Shown here piece after piece: positions 1 through 10,244 of a DNA stretch of 64,000 nucleotides. Numbering within the stretch: position 1 is the first letter of the stretch; every line of letters begins with the position of its first letter. A program made the position numbers and the translations under genes. The notes under the pieces are model-generated. The model was not told the origin of the DNA. It saw only the letters and a list, made by a program, of their open reading frames with translations, and ran no database searches. The stretch comes from Paguma larvata (Eukaryota; Chordata; Mammalia; Carnivora; Viverridae): the NCBI GenBank assembly GCA_030068075.1, contig CM057825.1, forward strand, positions 123,043,239 through 123,107,238. Reading direction: 5' to 3'.

Positions 1-235
1 CTCCTCAAGATAGATGCAATGCCTGGGGTGGGTGCAGCGACCATTTTACAACCATGAAGAGAAATGCCAACCTCTAAGGATGACTGAACCGAAAAATGAA
101 AGGAGTCTGGGACTCTAATGGCACTGTAGACAGCCATGACAGCTTGGGCTGCCTCTCTGGATTTACTGTTATGTGAAAAAATAAAGCCTTATTTCGTGAA
201 ACCACTGTGGGTGGCTCTTACCCTCATATGAACAC
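1..235 (+). mobile_element. MaLR/MLT1-like LTR, 3' part
   Basis: The stretch reads like the 3' half of an old ERVL-MaLR LTR: 'gcagcgaccattttacaaccatgaag', then 'gagtctgggactctaatg', then an AATAAA (about 180) followed by a degraded 'aagccactgttattt'-type end. The 5' part lies outside the window. The same family seems to recur at 15885-16255, 30810-31278 and 61075-61495. The subfamily name is uncertain. Confidence 0.5.
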
Positions 236-579
236 ACTCCTGATACTGACATCAGCCTGACACATGGATGTGTCAATGTACAAAGTAATAGTAACAATAG
301 CCATATATTATGATCCCATGCTATAGAATAGGATTACTGTCTTACTCTTAGAATTACTGTCTTACTTTTCTTATACTAAAACTCTTTAGTATAGTGAGAG
401 GCACATGGCAAATATTCATGAGTCTTGGCCTTTATTAGAACCTGAGTTTGAGAAAATGTATAAAACTTATCAAGAAGTCTTTGATAATACTTATCAATAA
501 TTTGGAAGGGAAACCAATACTGAGATTTGTGGAACCAAAAACAAAGTGATAACACTGAAACTCCCCCCCAGGGAGCAGG

Positions 580-715
580 TCCAGGATCTGCTTCTTATAA
601 GTTGTGGGACCTCAGGAAAACTACTTAAAATCTTGGAACCTCGGTTTCCTCTTCTGCAAAATTAAGTAATTATGAGGATTAATACATGTAAGGGCTTAAT
701 ACATGTGGTTAGCGC
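580..715 (+). repeat. MIR SINE fragment
   Basis: The core reads 'gttgtgggacctcaggaaaactacttaaa...cctcggtttcctcttctgcaaaatta...gaggattaatacatg', the hallmark order of the ancient tRNA-derived MIR element in forward orientation. It is heavily diverged and has no visible target duplication, as expected for an element over 100 million years old. Confidence 0.75.
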
Positions 716-719
716 TTGT

Positions 720-1460
720 GGTTAATTCCACCTGGAAATGGACAGGATCTTAAAGGAGAGAATCTCCCAGGATATCAAGACAGGTTTCCAGCCAATATCC
801 CAGTCTTTCGGCAAAGGTGTTTTTCAGCAGGCCCCATGAAAAGCAAGGGGAGGCACTCAGCATATTTCCCACTTTGGTAAAAACCTCTCAGAGAGGCAGT
901 AAATTACTGAATCCTTGTTTCAGCTAAATCAAACATAGTGCAGATTCCACTGGCATCTAATACTGATATTATAGCCCCCAGGAATAACAAGTGAAAGTAA
1001 TTAAGTTTAATGATTCCAACGAACCCAATATGCTTGATTGCAGTGTGTATGCCTAATTATCTTCCTTTTTTGTTGTTGTGTGTGTGGTATAAATAAGGCC
1101 TATTTGTTAAAAAAAAAAAGGCACTAATTTTAAGACGCATTAGGGAAAGTTGCATCTACAGCACCTTTCTGAAGGGCTCACTCGAAACCCTGAGTGAGGA
1201 GAAAGTCGCTTGGTTTGTCAAATGGCAAAGGAGGGATGATGTAATGCTTAGGTCTCTAAATTGTGGGACAAAACCAGCCTTCCCTACAGCAGAGGAGGAA
1301 AGGAAGGAGGCCCAAGCTCTCCCATCCTCTCCTCACCAAGGTAAAGGAAATACAGAGGTAAAGGCTAGAAGCATTCCTAGGGAAGAGATGGTGGGGTCTC
1401 ACTATTGCCTTAAGGGGTAAGTCTGCTCTGCTCACCTGGAGACATGCCCCTGTGGTAGAA
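720..1460. other. No gene or repeat recognised
   Basis: Mostly unique sequence with a short A-run near 1110-1120 and a T-rich patch near 1065. No splice-bounded open frame or transposon end was recognised. Confidence 0.5.
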
Positions 1461-1464
1461 TGAA

Positions 1465-1885
1465 TCATTGGTCTCAAAGCTCCAACACCTCCCTTTGCCA
1501 TGTGACTTTCACATCCCTCCTCTAAAAGAACAGAGTATATTTCTCCACCCCTTGACTCTGGGTCCAAATATGTGACTTACGTTGGCTAATAGAATGAGGT
1601 GGAAGTGACAGGGTGCCAGTTGAAACCTAGAGCTTAAGAGACCTTGAATGTTTCCATTTACCATCTAGTGCTTCTGTCATTGACAGGTGATCACAGCTGG
1701 GCTAGCCTGCTGCTGCCAAGTGGAGGTGAGAAAAACATGGAGCAGATCCACTGAGTCAAGCCCAGTCAGTATCAGCTGGATCTCAGACAAGCCACAAATA
1801 TGGCAGCTAAATATGCTTCTTGTTGATTTATTTATTAAATGACACTGGTGTTGTTGGTAGTGGTTTTTTTAATGCAGCATAAGGG
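1465..1885 (+). mobile_element. MaLR (MLT1-type) LTR
   Basis: The order of motifs fits a degraded MLT1-type LTR: 'ttctccaccccttgactctgggtcc', 'tgacttacgttggctaatagaatg', 'ggtggaagtgacagggtgccagttg', 'gggctagcctgctg', and a 3' end resembling 'aaataaatggttgttgttttaagccactaag...gcagca' at 1820-1885. LTRs of this family derive from long-dead endogenous retroviruses. No internal retroviral gene is attached. Confidence 0.65.
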
Positions 1886-2340
1886 CTTTGGTGTAACAAG
1901 GAAAACCTTGAAATACTTTCAGAATTTTGTGACAATAAGCAGTTTTCTGGAGAACAATTTCCCAGCTTTCAAAGGATTCTGCAAACTGCACCTGACCCAA
2001 GGAAAATGAGAAACACCCTGTAAGAGTTAACCACACCTACCCATACTCACTCACCCACAGGGTGACAGCTCCTGAAGCATTCTTGGCTCTTCTCTCTAAC
2101 CCCCACTGTCTTTTTCCAACTCCACATTCAGTGGCATCACATTAGTAACTTCAAGTCAGCCATGATGGTAGTATTTATATCATAGAAGCACACTACAAAG
2201 CAGGGTGTTTTCCTTCCAGAGAGCTTTCAGCATACTAGTGCTTCCTACTCTCAGCTGATCAGATCATCTGGCTGTTTTGACATCATCAGAGTCTCTTGGA
2301 AGTAGCCCCTCTTCCTCATCCTTGCTTCCACTTTCCTTGC
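1886..2340. other. No gene or repeat recognised
   Basis: Unique sequence. Short frames occur but none has a protein-like signature. Confidence 0.5.
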
Positions 2341-2369
2341 ACAGAAGTGGCCTAGAACTGCAAACCAAT

Positions 2370-2560
2370 GGTCTCTGTTCAAATCCTAGTTCTGCTACTT
2401 AGCAGTTGTATGAAAATTTAAGTTCCTTAAACTTTCTCAGCCTCAATCTCCCCATCCATCAAGTGGAAATAATAAAATAGTTCCTAAATCTTAGAGTTAT
2501 TAGAAGGTTTCAATGGATAATTCAAGCAAAGCCCGGAGCACCACTGCTGACACCCCCTAA
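2370..2560 (+). repeat. MIR SINE fragment
   Basis: 'ttcaaatcctagttctgctacttagcagttgtatga...cttaaactttctcagcctcaatctccccatccatcaagtgg...ttcaatggataattcaagcaaagcccgga' follows the MIR consensus over most of its length in forward orientation. Confidence 0.85.
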
Positions 2561-2754
2561 GCCCACAATAAGAGACATCTATCATTATTGGGTCTGTGTT
2601 CACATCCTCCTGGTTGCTGGCAAGACCTTCCGACTGACCTCTCTCTTGTTGATCTTGCCCCCTTTCACTCTATCCTCCCTCACAACAAACAGACCAAACT
2701 TGCAAAAACACAAATATAATTGCATCACTGCCCTTTCCATTTGGAACACAGTCC

Positions 2755-2885
2755 CAATTTACAAATGGAGAATTTGAAACTTGAAGAGGTTAAGAAATTT
2801 GTCCAAGGTCATGCAAGCAATAAATTACAGGATTGGAACCCAGGTTCTCCATCTCCACATTCTGCCCCTTTGACCACAAACTATA
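2755..2885 (-). repeat. MIR SINE fragment (reverse)
   Basis: 'atttacaaatggagaatttgaaacttgaagaggttaagaaatttgtccaaggtcatgcaagcaataa...ggattggaacccaggttctcc' is the reverse complement of the MIR core. The short open frame that crosses it is not a gene. Confidence 0.8.
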
Positions 2886-2974
2886 CTGCAGGTGAAAAGA
2901 AAGGGGAGGTAGATGGGTTGGATGAATAAGCAGATGGAACAAGAGAAAGACAGAAAGCCGGAAGGATGGGTGGA

Positions 2975-3100
2975 ATTCTAGAAAGGACGGCAGACTCTAG
3001 AAGGATGGATGGATGGATGGATGGCAGGACAGAAAGACAGCAGAATAGAATACAGAAGGATGAATGGATTGAATGATGGAAAGATGCAGGATTCTCTAAA
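2975..3100. repeat. Degenerate (GGAT)n simple repeat
   Basis: A perfect GGAT run of about five units at 3004-3024 lies in a wider stretch of decayed GGAT/GGAA-like units. Small opposing open frames here are products of the repeat. Confidence 0.8.
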
Positions 3101-3339
3101 GTTATATCCTCTTCTTCCCTCTGGCCTGGCCTTTCCTAGCAAGGCTTCTCTCATGGATAAGGAGAATGTAACAAGCCCTATGGACACTTCCACTTTCTGG
3201 ATCCTAGCTCCTAGGTCAGTTTTCCTTCTGTCAGCTCAATCCCAAGTCATCCCTTGTGATCAGCTTCAGTAAACTGGTCAATTCTGTCTTCTTCCAGAGG
3301 CTCAGGTGTTCTCATGACCAGGGTTCAAATGTTACGTCT

Positions 3340-3590
3340 TAATAGCTAATATACATTAAGCATTTACTATATGCTAATTATATAACTGTCTCATTTAATT
3401 TTCATGATGCCCTTATAAGGTAGGTACTGTTATTTTCTACATTCTGACGATGAAGAAATGGAACCACAGAGAATTTAAGTAATTTGCCCAAAGTTGCACA
3501 ACTACAAATTGGTGGATCCAGGATTAAACTCAAGCCATCAGACCCCAGGACCTGCACTCGTAATGAATGCACTGTGCTGCTGTGTCTCTT
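3340..3590 (-). repeat. MIR SINE (reverse)
   Basis: 'aagcatttactatatgctaattat', 'tcatgatgcccttataaggtaggtactgttattttc', 'gaagaaatggaaccacagagaatttaagtaatttgcccaaagttgcacaactac' and 'gtggatccaggattaaactcaa' give a nearly complete reverse MIR. Confidence 0.9.
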
Positions 3591-3909
3591 AGCTACCTAA
3601 GCTGCTAGCTGTATTCTCTGCACTTGGATGGATAAGTTATTGCCAGTCTATGAGGGATGGAGTCACACTGTCTCTTCTGACCTTACCTAAGGCATTTCTC
3701 ACACACCTGCCAATTTATACTAATTAATAGTCATGAACAGCTGCTGACTGCAGGTTACAGAATATATCACCATTACCAAACCAGAGCAATGTCTGCCAAA
3801 GATACCTCCCACGTAGGATTAAAGGACCTCTGACATCTTGCCTGAGAAAAACACTGCTATAAGAAACATAGCATAGTTGAGAGGGGGGAGAGGAAGACCC
3901 ATGGTTGTT

Positions 3910-4130
3910 TCAGAATCTGGCAAACTTAGATTCTAGCCCCAGCCCTGACATTCAGTTAAACTGTGCAACCTTTGGCAAATTACTTAACATCTCTGAACCT
4001 GTTTTCTTATCTGCAAAATGGGGATAAAATAGCAGCTGGTATGTATGGTTATGAGAATTAAATGAGAAAATATGTACAAAGGGCTTGGTACAATCAGAAA
4101 TACACGAATGATAGCTATTGTGCTGGTTAT
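3910..4130 (+). repeat. MIR SINE
   Basis: Forward MIR: 'gattctagccccagccctgacattcag', 'tttggcaaattacttaacatctctgaacctgttttcttatctgcaaaatggggataaaatagc', 'gagaattaaatgagaaaatatgtacaaagggcttggtac'. Among the better preserved MIRs in the window. Confidence 0.92.
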
Positions 4131-4134
4131 ATCA

Positions 4135-5020
4135 TAACTGTAGCAGTCTCCTCCTCCGAAGATTATCTGCCTGGAAATTTTATGAACTACGGTAGATTGT
4201 AGGAAAATCTCTCTCTACCATTAAGACAAATGATATAGTATAAAACCCCCTGCAAAGAAAGGAGGTGCTTTTTTTTTTTTTTTTAAACTAAATGAAACTT
4301 CAGGGAACTTTGACCAAAGGCCCAAGGCCCAAGGCCCTCACACCCACTGCTCCTTGTCTCCTCCCCAAAGCCCCTCCCCCCTGCCTCCTGCTAGAGAATC
4401 AGTTGGGTGAGCTCCTGCTCTGGTTTGATTAGCTTCCACTTGTTAACTGACAGGGTTCAATGCAATTTAATTTCATTGGGAGGAAGTGGTTCAGAAATCA
4501 AGGTCATTTAATTTCTGAAAGGAAAGTGAAGGGTTGCCTTTCCCAAATGATCTTTCTGCCATCTATTCCCCCTTAAATGAAAAGTACAGTGGCTAATACA
4601 ATGACTTCAAGGTCATATTAGATCACCTTTCCAAATAAGAGAAGAATTCTTTCCACGGGATTTTAATTAGGTCGAGTACAACTAATTCTTCCTTTGCTAC
4701 TTATTCCATTTCCTTTCCTTTCTGTAATTACTGCCAGTTTAACGCTCCTCACACACACAAATGGAGCTGAAGAAAGCCATGCGATTATCCTTTATTTCTC
4801 CTTCATGCAAGAAAGGTGGGAGTTATCCTCTGCATTCAGTCTTTGTAAATCTCAGTACTATAGTCCTAATAGCCTTACACACGAGTGTCAATATCATTCT
4901 AAGAAGTGAGACGGTTTCCAATGTGATCGTAAAACTATGACACACAGTTCTCCCCACCACCTGGTCTACAGAAAACAATTAGGTATAAGGACAATGAAAA
5001 TCAACTCATGTGCATGTTGT
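4135..5020. other. Unique block, candidate conserved non-coding element
   Basis: No transposon signature. The part from about 4380 to 4700 is dense in transcription-factor-like words: two exact TCAAGGTCA sites (4498-4506 and 4607-4615, the extended half-site used by NR5A/ERR nuclear receptors), TTAATTAG-type homeodomain words (4657-4672) and a GTTAACTGACA word. A T-run at 4270-4284 lies on its left side. Function is inference only; conservation was not testable here. Confidence 0.35.
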
Positions 5021-5027
5021 CAATCAA

Positions 5028-5135
5028 CAGACATGTATCAAGTACCTACCAAGGGCTTGGTAGAGTGTTCGGTGCATGGGAGTGGGGGTTGCAAAAGAGA
5101 CTAAGGAGCTAGGTTTGGCAAGAGAGACAATTAGC
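5028..5135 (-). repeat. L2 LINE 3'-end fragment (reverse)
   Basis: 'aatcaacagacatgtatcaagtacctaccaagggcttggtagagtg' resembles the reversed L2 tail ('caacaaatatttattgagcacctactatgtgcca'). Confidence 0.55.
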
Positions 5136-5284
5136 AGGTAAGATATATCAACAATATGCAACTTGATCCAGAACAGCAAAGGCACTGTGTGTGATAGTGG
5201 TGATGGGGATTGGGGGAAGATAACCAAAATGCTCTACAGAAGAGGTGAGTCTTGATCTTGGAAGCACATATAGGATTCAGATCA

Positions 5285-5500
5285 TTCACTTATTTAAATA
5301 TTTCCTGAGTGCCTAATATGTAGTGGACATAACGTGTGTTATTTCACGTTATAAGTACTTAACGGGTGTTATTTCATTATTTCTCACTTCAGTCCTGAGG
5401 GGCAGGTGCTATCCTTCTACCCATTTTATAGGTAGGGAAACTAAGGGTCAGAGACATTTAGCAAACTGCTCAAGGACACATAACAGTGGTAGAGCTGTTT
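5285..5500 (-). repeat. MIR SINE (reverse)
   Basis: 'ttatttctcacttcagtcctgaggggcaggtgctat...cattttataggtagggaaactaagggtcagagacatttagcaaactgctcaaggacacataacagtgg' is a reversed MIR core. Its right end is adjoined by the SINEC insertion. Confidence 0.8.
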
Positions 5501-5518
5501 ATTTATTCACAAGTTTTT

Positions 5519-5730
5519 TTTTAATGTTTATTTATTTTTGAGAGAGAGCAAGCACACAAGTGGGGGAGGGGCGGAGACAGAGAGACAGACAGACAGAATC
5601 TGAAGCAGGCTCCAGGCTCCGAGCTGTAAAGCCAGAGCCCAACGTGGGGCTTAAACTCATGAACCATGAGATCATGACCTGAGCCAAAGTCAGACGTTTA
5701 ACTGACTGAGCCACCAGAGGTGCCCCTACA
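5519..5730 (-). mobile_element. SINEC (feline-type tRNA-Lys SINE), reverse
   Basis: On the minus strand this reads as a complete carnivore SINE. The plus strand shows the T-rich tail ('ttaatgtttatttatttttgag', 5521-5542), GA-rich unit, 'ctccaggctccgagctg', 'gagatcatgacctgagccaaagtcag' and 'aactgactgagccacc...ggtgcccc'. The insertion duplicated CACAAGTTTTT: copies lie at 5508-5518 and 5731-5741. These elements are transcribed by RNA polymerase III from internal A/B boxes and mobilised by L1 proteins. Confidence 0.96.
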
Positions 5731-5741
5731 CACAAGTTTTT

Positions 5742-6530
5742 CTGATTCTAGGCCCAAGATAAAAAGAGATAGAAGACCCTATGATTCAGTAATAACACTA
5801 CTGGGTATCCACCCAAAGAATACAAAAACACCAATTCAAATGGATATATGCACCCTTATGTTTAGTGCAGCATTATTAACAATACCCACATTATGGAAAC
5901 AGCCCAAATGTCCATTAACAGATGAACGGATGAAGAAGATGTAGTGTATATATAGAGTGTATAGCTAATATATATATAGCTAATGCATAGATATAGCTAA
6001 TGCATAGATAACATGGTGTATAGCTCTATTATGTATGTATAGCTTATACATATATAGATATATAGATATAAATATCTATATATATGGCATAATATTATTC
6101 AGCCATAAAAAAGAATGAAATCTTGAAATCCTGCCATTTGCAACAACATGGGTGGAGCTAGAGAGTATAATGCTAAGCAAAGTAAGTCAGTCAGAGAAAG
6201 GCAAATACCATATATTTCACTTATATGTGGAATTTAAGAAACAAAACAAATAGACAAAGGAGAAAAAGAGAGAGACAAACCAAGAAACAGACTCTTAACA
6301 ATAGAGTATAAACTTATGGTTACCAGAGAGAAGGTGTGGGGAGGGATGGGTGAAACAGAGATGGGATTAAAGAATACATTATCATGATGAGCACTAAGTA
6401 GTGAATAGAATTCTGAATCACTATTTTGTACACCTGAAACTAATATAACACTGTTAACTATAGTGGAATTAAAATTAAAAATTTAACAAAAATGAAATAT
6501 AAGTAAATAAAAGGATATGTGTTTTTTTAA
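5742..6530 (+). mobile_element. Old L1 3' end (ORF2 C-terminus and 3' UTR)
   Basis: The start encodes a degraded ORF2 C-terminus recognisable as 'YDSVITLLGIHPKN', 'AALLTIPTLWKQPKCPLTDERMKKM', matching the L1 'YDPAIPLLGIYP...[21 protein letters not shown]' region. The 3' part has 'gccataaaaaagaatgaaatcttg', 'ggtggagctagagagtataatgctaagcaaagtaagtcagtcag', 'ttatggttaccagagagaaggtgtgggg' and 'tgtacacctgaaactaatataacactg', then an A-rich end. It is an old 5'-truncated copy. The ORF2/3' junction is stretched by an AT-rich minisatellite (separate entry). Confidence 0.9.
5942..6085. repeat. AT-rich minisatellite inside the L1 tail
   Basis: TATATA blocks alternate with repeats of 'tagctaatgcatagata' (about 5978-6011) and shorter 'atatagatata' units. 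It sits where other L1 copies have a short 'ggtatatacatataca' stretch, so the repeat probably grew from that seed. Confidence 0.85.
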
Positions 6531-6639
6531 AAAGGAGAGAACAATGGAATCCATCAAGAAAGGAGAGATCTTACCGTTTCTTTAGATATGGAACAAAACT
6601 GGAACAGAACCTTTATTTAAGGTGTCCACGAGCCAATTC

Positions 6640-6890
6640 TGTGATGTGTCTCCTCAGATACTTCTAATACTGCTTTATTTTCATAATAGCACTTGTCAGT
6701 ACCTGCTATTTTCTTGCTTTGATTGTTTATTTGTTTTGCTGCCACCTGCTGTGGGCACTGTTCCTCTAGAATGTGAACTCCAAGGATGGAAGGCCGTATC
6801 TGCCTTGGTTACTACAGACTACTCAGCATCTAGTTCTCTGACTGGCACATAATAGGGAGTCAAGAAGTACATATGGAATGACAGATTGAA
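6640..6890 (+). repeat. L2 LINE 3' end
   Basis: 'ctagaatgtgaactccaaggatggaaggccgtatctgcc' and 'tctgactggcacataatagggagtcaagaagtacatatggaatgacag' match the L2 3' UTR signature (usually 'gcctggcacatagtaggtgctcaataaatatttgttgaatga'). Confidence 0.8.
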
Positions 6891-7044
6891 TCTCATTTCC
6901 CAAGAGGCAAGAGAAGGAGGATGTTACATTATAAACTCTAACCCAAGGCAATCTCCCAGTCTTTTGCCCCACAGTATTACCAGCTCCTAGGACAGTGCCC
7001 ACAGGAGGTGGCAGCAATTTCTTGACTGTAGAAAGCTTGAAGAA

Positions 7045-7250
7045 AGGAAATGTGGGGGAGGGAGGGAGGCAGAGAGAAATGGAAGGAGGGAAGGAGGGAA
7101 GGAGGGAAGGCGGGAAGGAGGGAAGAATGAAGGAAAGAAGGAAGAGAGAAAGAAAAGGAAAAAAAGAAAGGGGGAGGAAGGGAGGAAGGGAGGAAGGAAG
7201 GGAGGAAGGAAGGAAGGAAGGGAGGGAGGAAGGGAGGGAGGGAGGGATCA
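7045..7250 (+). repeat. (GGAA/GGGA)n purine tract
   Basis: About 200 bp with almost no pyrimidines on the plus strand, built of GGGAA, GGAAG and AAAG units. The long minus-strand frame rich in Ser, Pro, Phe and Leu, and the plus-strand Gly/Glu/Arg/Lys frame, are composition artefacts. Confidence 0.97.
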
Positions 7251-8775
7251 GTTTGGGCAGAAAGGCATTCACCAATTTAGCAGAAAGCAGATTCAAGTTC
7301 AGCTAAATTATTATTCCCACTCACTGATAGACTGAGCCACCTTGCTAGAGGACAACCCAGAGAAAATTCGCTGCCCTGAACCCTTTCTCAAAAAGACCCA
7401 AATGCCTGGCTGTTCCATATCCCTGAGGATTCTCCTATGTGTGTATAACCCTGAACTGACTGGAAAGAGAAGAACCCTCCGGACCCTGAAGATATCACCA
7501 CAAACTTGGTTGTCTTTTCATTAATTTGTGTTTTCCTAGGGAATATTTATTCATGTAGTTTCTGTTTGGGCAATTATTGAAATCATGTCTAATTACATGA
7601 TGATGGTAAATAATAATAATAATCACCTAGCTGCAACATACTCTTGTTTCTATGATGGGTAAGGATTTTGTGCAATTTACTAAGAAATATTCTAAGGTAG
7701 CAGTGCTGATTAGGAAGGATGAAAGGTGTCATTTTAAATATTTGGTTGAGTTATCACTATTCTACCCAACTGCAGCACAGGGAAGGTACGGTATCTTTTT
7801 TTTTAATCTAGTCCTAGGCCTGTACTCTTTGAATACTATGACCATGATTACTATTAATAATAGCTCCTCTTAATTCAGCATTTACACTGTGCCAGATCCA
7901 CTTTAAATCCAAATTAAAATTCAATGCAAGCTTAAGTGCCTTCAGAGACCAAGAAAGTATGGTAAATGACTGAAGCAGGCTGGGCTGGAGAGACAATAGA
8001 GAGCAGTGCGGTCTGAGGTGAACTGCGACTTGCATGCCTGGTCTAAAGAAAACAGTAACACTCACCTACAGCTGAGAATTGCCATTTGGAGATGTGGGAA
8101 TGGTGCTGCCAATTCTTCTGACTTTTCAGGAGAAGCCAAAAATATGGATTTGCATGTGAAATTTCCAGATTTTTTAAACTACTGTGTGTGCCAACAGTCT
8201 GTGCGCCGCCTGTTTATAACCCTTTACTCTCAGGCATCCTCTGTCAGAAGCTTCTGGAAAAGACTGTTCTGTGAACAAGGGCTGTGTAGACTTTGCTGAT
8301 TGTGGTGTGGGGGAAGGAAAGGAAACACTGCAACTAATGTGGAGCCAATGTGAAGACTGTGAGAGGCCATTTCTCATTTTTGTTTAAATCTCATGGAGGT
8401 AAGAACAATGAAGTATCATCAGATGTCTGGTCAGAGAACACAGGCAGGTGAAGGGGATGGATATAATTACTGGCAGCACTGATAAGGAGAGCCAGAGACA
8501 GACAAGCCAGAGGCATGAAGAAAACTGTCCTCCTCCTATGGTTCCCACTTTGGAGGCAAGAGGGTGCCACATGCCCCTGGGGCTGGCTAAGCTGTCTGGA
8601 TCTGCAGAGAAGGGGTGCCAGGATATCCAAGTCAGAGCCCCCAGGATCAGAGACAGAAAGGCTGACCTTAGGTTTTATGTAAGAGGAGGAAGAGTCCCCA
8701 TGCTTCTTCTATCTCAACTGAAGCATCATGACTCAAGGAAGTCATCTGACCAAGTTCCATACTCTTGATATTCCC
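7251..8775. other. Mostly unique sequence
   Basis: No gene recognised. A weak reversed MIR-like trace ('attcagcatttacactgtgccagatccac') lies at about 7870-7910 and an AAT-rich run at 7608-7622. Overlapping frames on both strands between 8000 and 8770 have no recognisable domain and no consistent splice context. Confidence 0.5.
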
Positions 8776-8779
8776 TCTC

Positions 8780-8980
8780 TATAGTACCCCATACTTCCCC
8801 TTGGTAACATTCATCACATACATGATTATCTGCTTATGTCAGATTCACTTTCCCTCATGGATATGAGAATAGGGATTTTTATCTGACTTGTTTACCACAA
8901 TATCCCTAGCACTCAGTGCTTGACACACAGTAGGGGCTCAATAAATGATGGCTTATAAATGAACCAGTGAATGAATGGTC
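8780..8980 (+). repeat. L2 LINE 3' end
   Basis: 'ttaccacaatatccctagcactcagtgcttgacacacagtaggggctcaataaatgatgg...gtgaatgaatg' is the L2 3' terminus, forward. Confidence 0.88.
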
Positions 8981-8984
8981 TTTT

Positions 8985-9068
8985 GACTTTAGGCAGAAGT
9001 TACTTAATCACAGAATACCTCGCTTGTGAAACAGGGATAATAACAGTACCTCTAAGAATTGCTGTCTT
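8985..9068 (+). repeat. MIR SINE fragment
   Basis: 'gcagaagttacttaatcacagaatacctcgcttgtgaaacagggataataacagtacctctaagaattg' is the central to 3' MIR segment, forward. Confidence 0.7.
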
Positions 9069-9089
9069 CTCGGCACCAAAACCCAAGGA

Positions 9090-9265
9090 AAATTTCTAAA
9101 CTATGTATTTCATCTGCTCTCCACAAAAAGTCTATGAAGTTGGCAGGTTTTTGTATCCCAACACTGCACTGAGGAAACTCAGACTTACAAAGGTTAAATG
9201 ACTTGCCTAAGGTCACACAGCTGGGAAGTAACACAATGGGGATTCTAACCTGTTTGAAGTCTGTT
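9090..9265 (-). repeat. MIR SINE (reverse)
   Basis: 'cactgaggaaactcagacttacaaaggttaaatgacttgcctaaggtcacacagctgggaagtaac' is a reversed MIR core. It lies 20-30 bp from a forward MIR, so the two fragments form a loose inverted pair. Confidence 0.88.
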
Positions 9266-9299
9266 TGAGTCTTTGTCAACTTTCCCACAAAATTTTAGA

Positions 9300-9560
9300 G
9301 AGTGAGAAAGCCATTTTATCAAACTGATGGGAACCAAAGCAAGCTTCACAAAGGAGGCACATTTATCTTGGGTCTTGAAGAGTTTAAAGGAGTATGAAAG
9401 GCAAAGGAAGCAGACAAAGTACTCCAGGTGGAAGGAACAACTCAGTCAAAAGTGAAGAAGTATCAGGTCAATTCAAGGACTAGTGAGTGCGTCATTTGAG
9501 ATAAAGGGGAGTCCTGAGCAAGGTTGAAACCATATTGTGAAAACTTTGAATAGACTCATC
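9300..9560. repeat. Possible ancient mammalian repeat
   Basis: 'cttgaagagtttaaaggagtatgaaagg...gtactccaggtggaaggaacaactcagtcaaaagtga' resembles an L2-era ancient repeat ('gttccaggcagagggaacagcaagtgcaaagg'). A similar block occurs at about 37870-38225. The family could not be named with certainty. Confidence 0.4.
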
Positions 9561-9695
9561 CTCTCAACAATTATTTATTGAGTGCCTGACATGTGAAGCA
9601 TTGTGCCAGGTGATAGGGAGAGGGAGCAAAACACCCTGGTTTCCTGTCCCATGGAGCTGATGGTCTAGCAACCTGCTACACTGACTCCATAGCAT
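9560..9695 (-). repeat. L2 LINE 3' end (reverse)
   Basis: 'caacaattatttattgagtgcctgacatgtgaagcattgtgccaggtgatagggagag...catggagctgatggtctag' is the reversed L2 tail. Confidence 0.85.
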
Positions 9696-9699
9696 TGTG

Positions 9700-10240
9700 G
9701 CAAGGATCAAACAAAGAACTAGGAAGAAATTACTTCGAAAAGCCAAACTGTGTTATTTAAATTCTCTCTTCTGTTCTGCTATGTCAGATAGATGGTTCAT
9801 GGTCATTAAGTGAAAACTTAGTTCGACTGGCTTTCACAGAAAAAGAATTCACTGACTCAGGTAAAAGAAAACATAAAGAGTAATCTGGCCCCTGTCCGAG
9901 GGACTTTACCAAGTGAGCAGAACAAAGTTGACCAGGACTCTCCTCAGCTTCTGTGTGTGTGTGTGCTTCATCCTCAGACAACTCGGCCAGTCTCAACAGC
10001 TCCAGACCTTACACCTTCTCACCTTCACATCCCACTGAGATGAAGCTCCTCTTTTCCAATAGCTGAATCCAAGTTCAGCTCTCAATGGTCAGAAAGTGAC
10101 CACGTGCTCACCTCAGAACTAATCACTAGGCCCACAGGGATGGGATATGCTAATTTCTTAGCTAGCAGAACCTCCTTTTTGCTGAACCAAGCAAAACTAA
10201 CGAAAACATAAGCTACAAGTTAAGGAAGAATGGTTCTTAA
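9700..10240. other. No gene or repeat recognised
   Basis: Unique sequence apart from a short GT run at 9951-9963. Confidence 0.5.
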
Positions 10241-10244
10241 AAGA

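Noticed and set aside
6823..7306. 157-residue minus-strand and 103-residue plus-strand frames
   Set aside because: Both cross the GGAA purine tract; low-complexity translation only.
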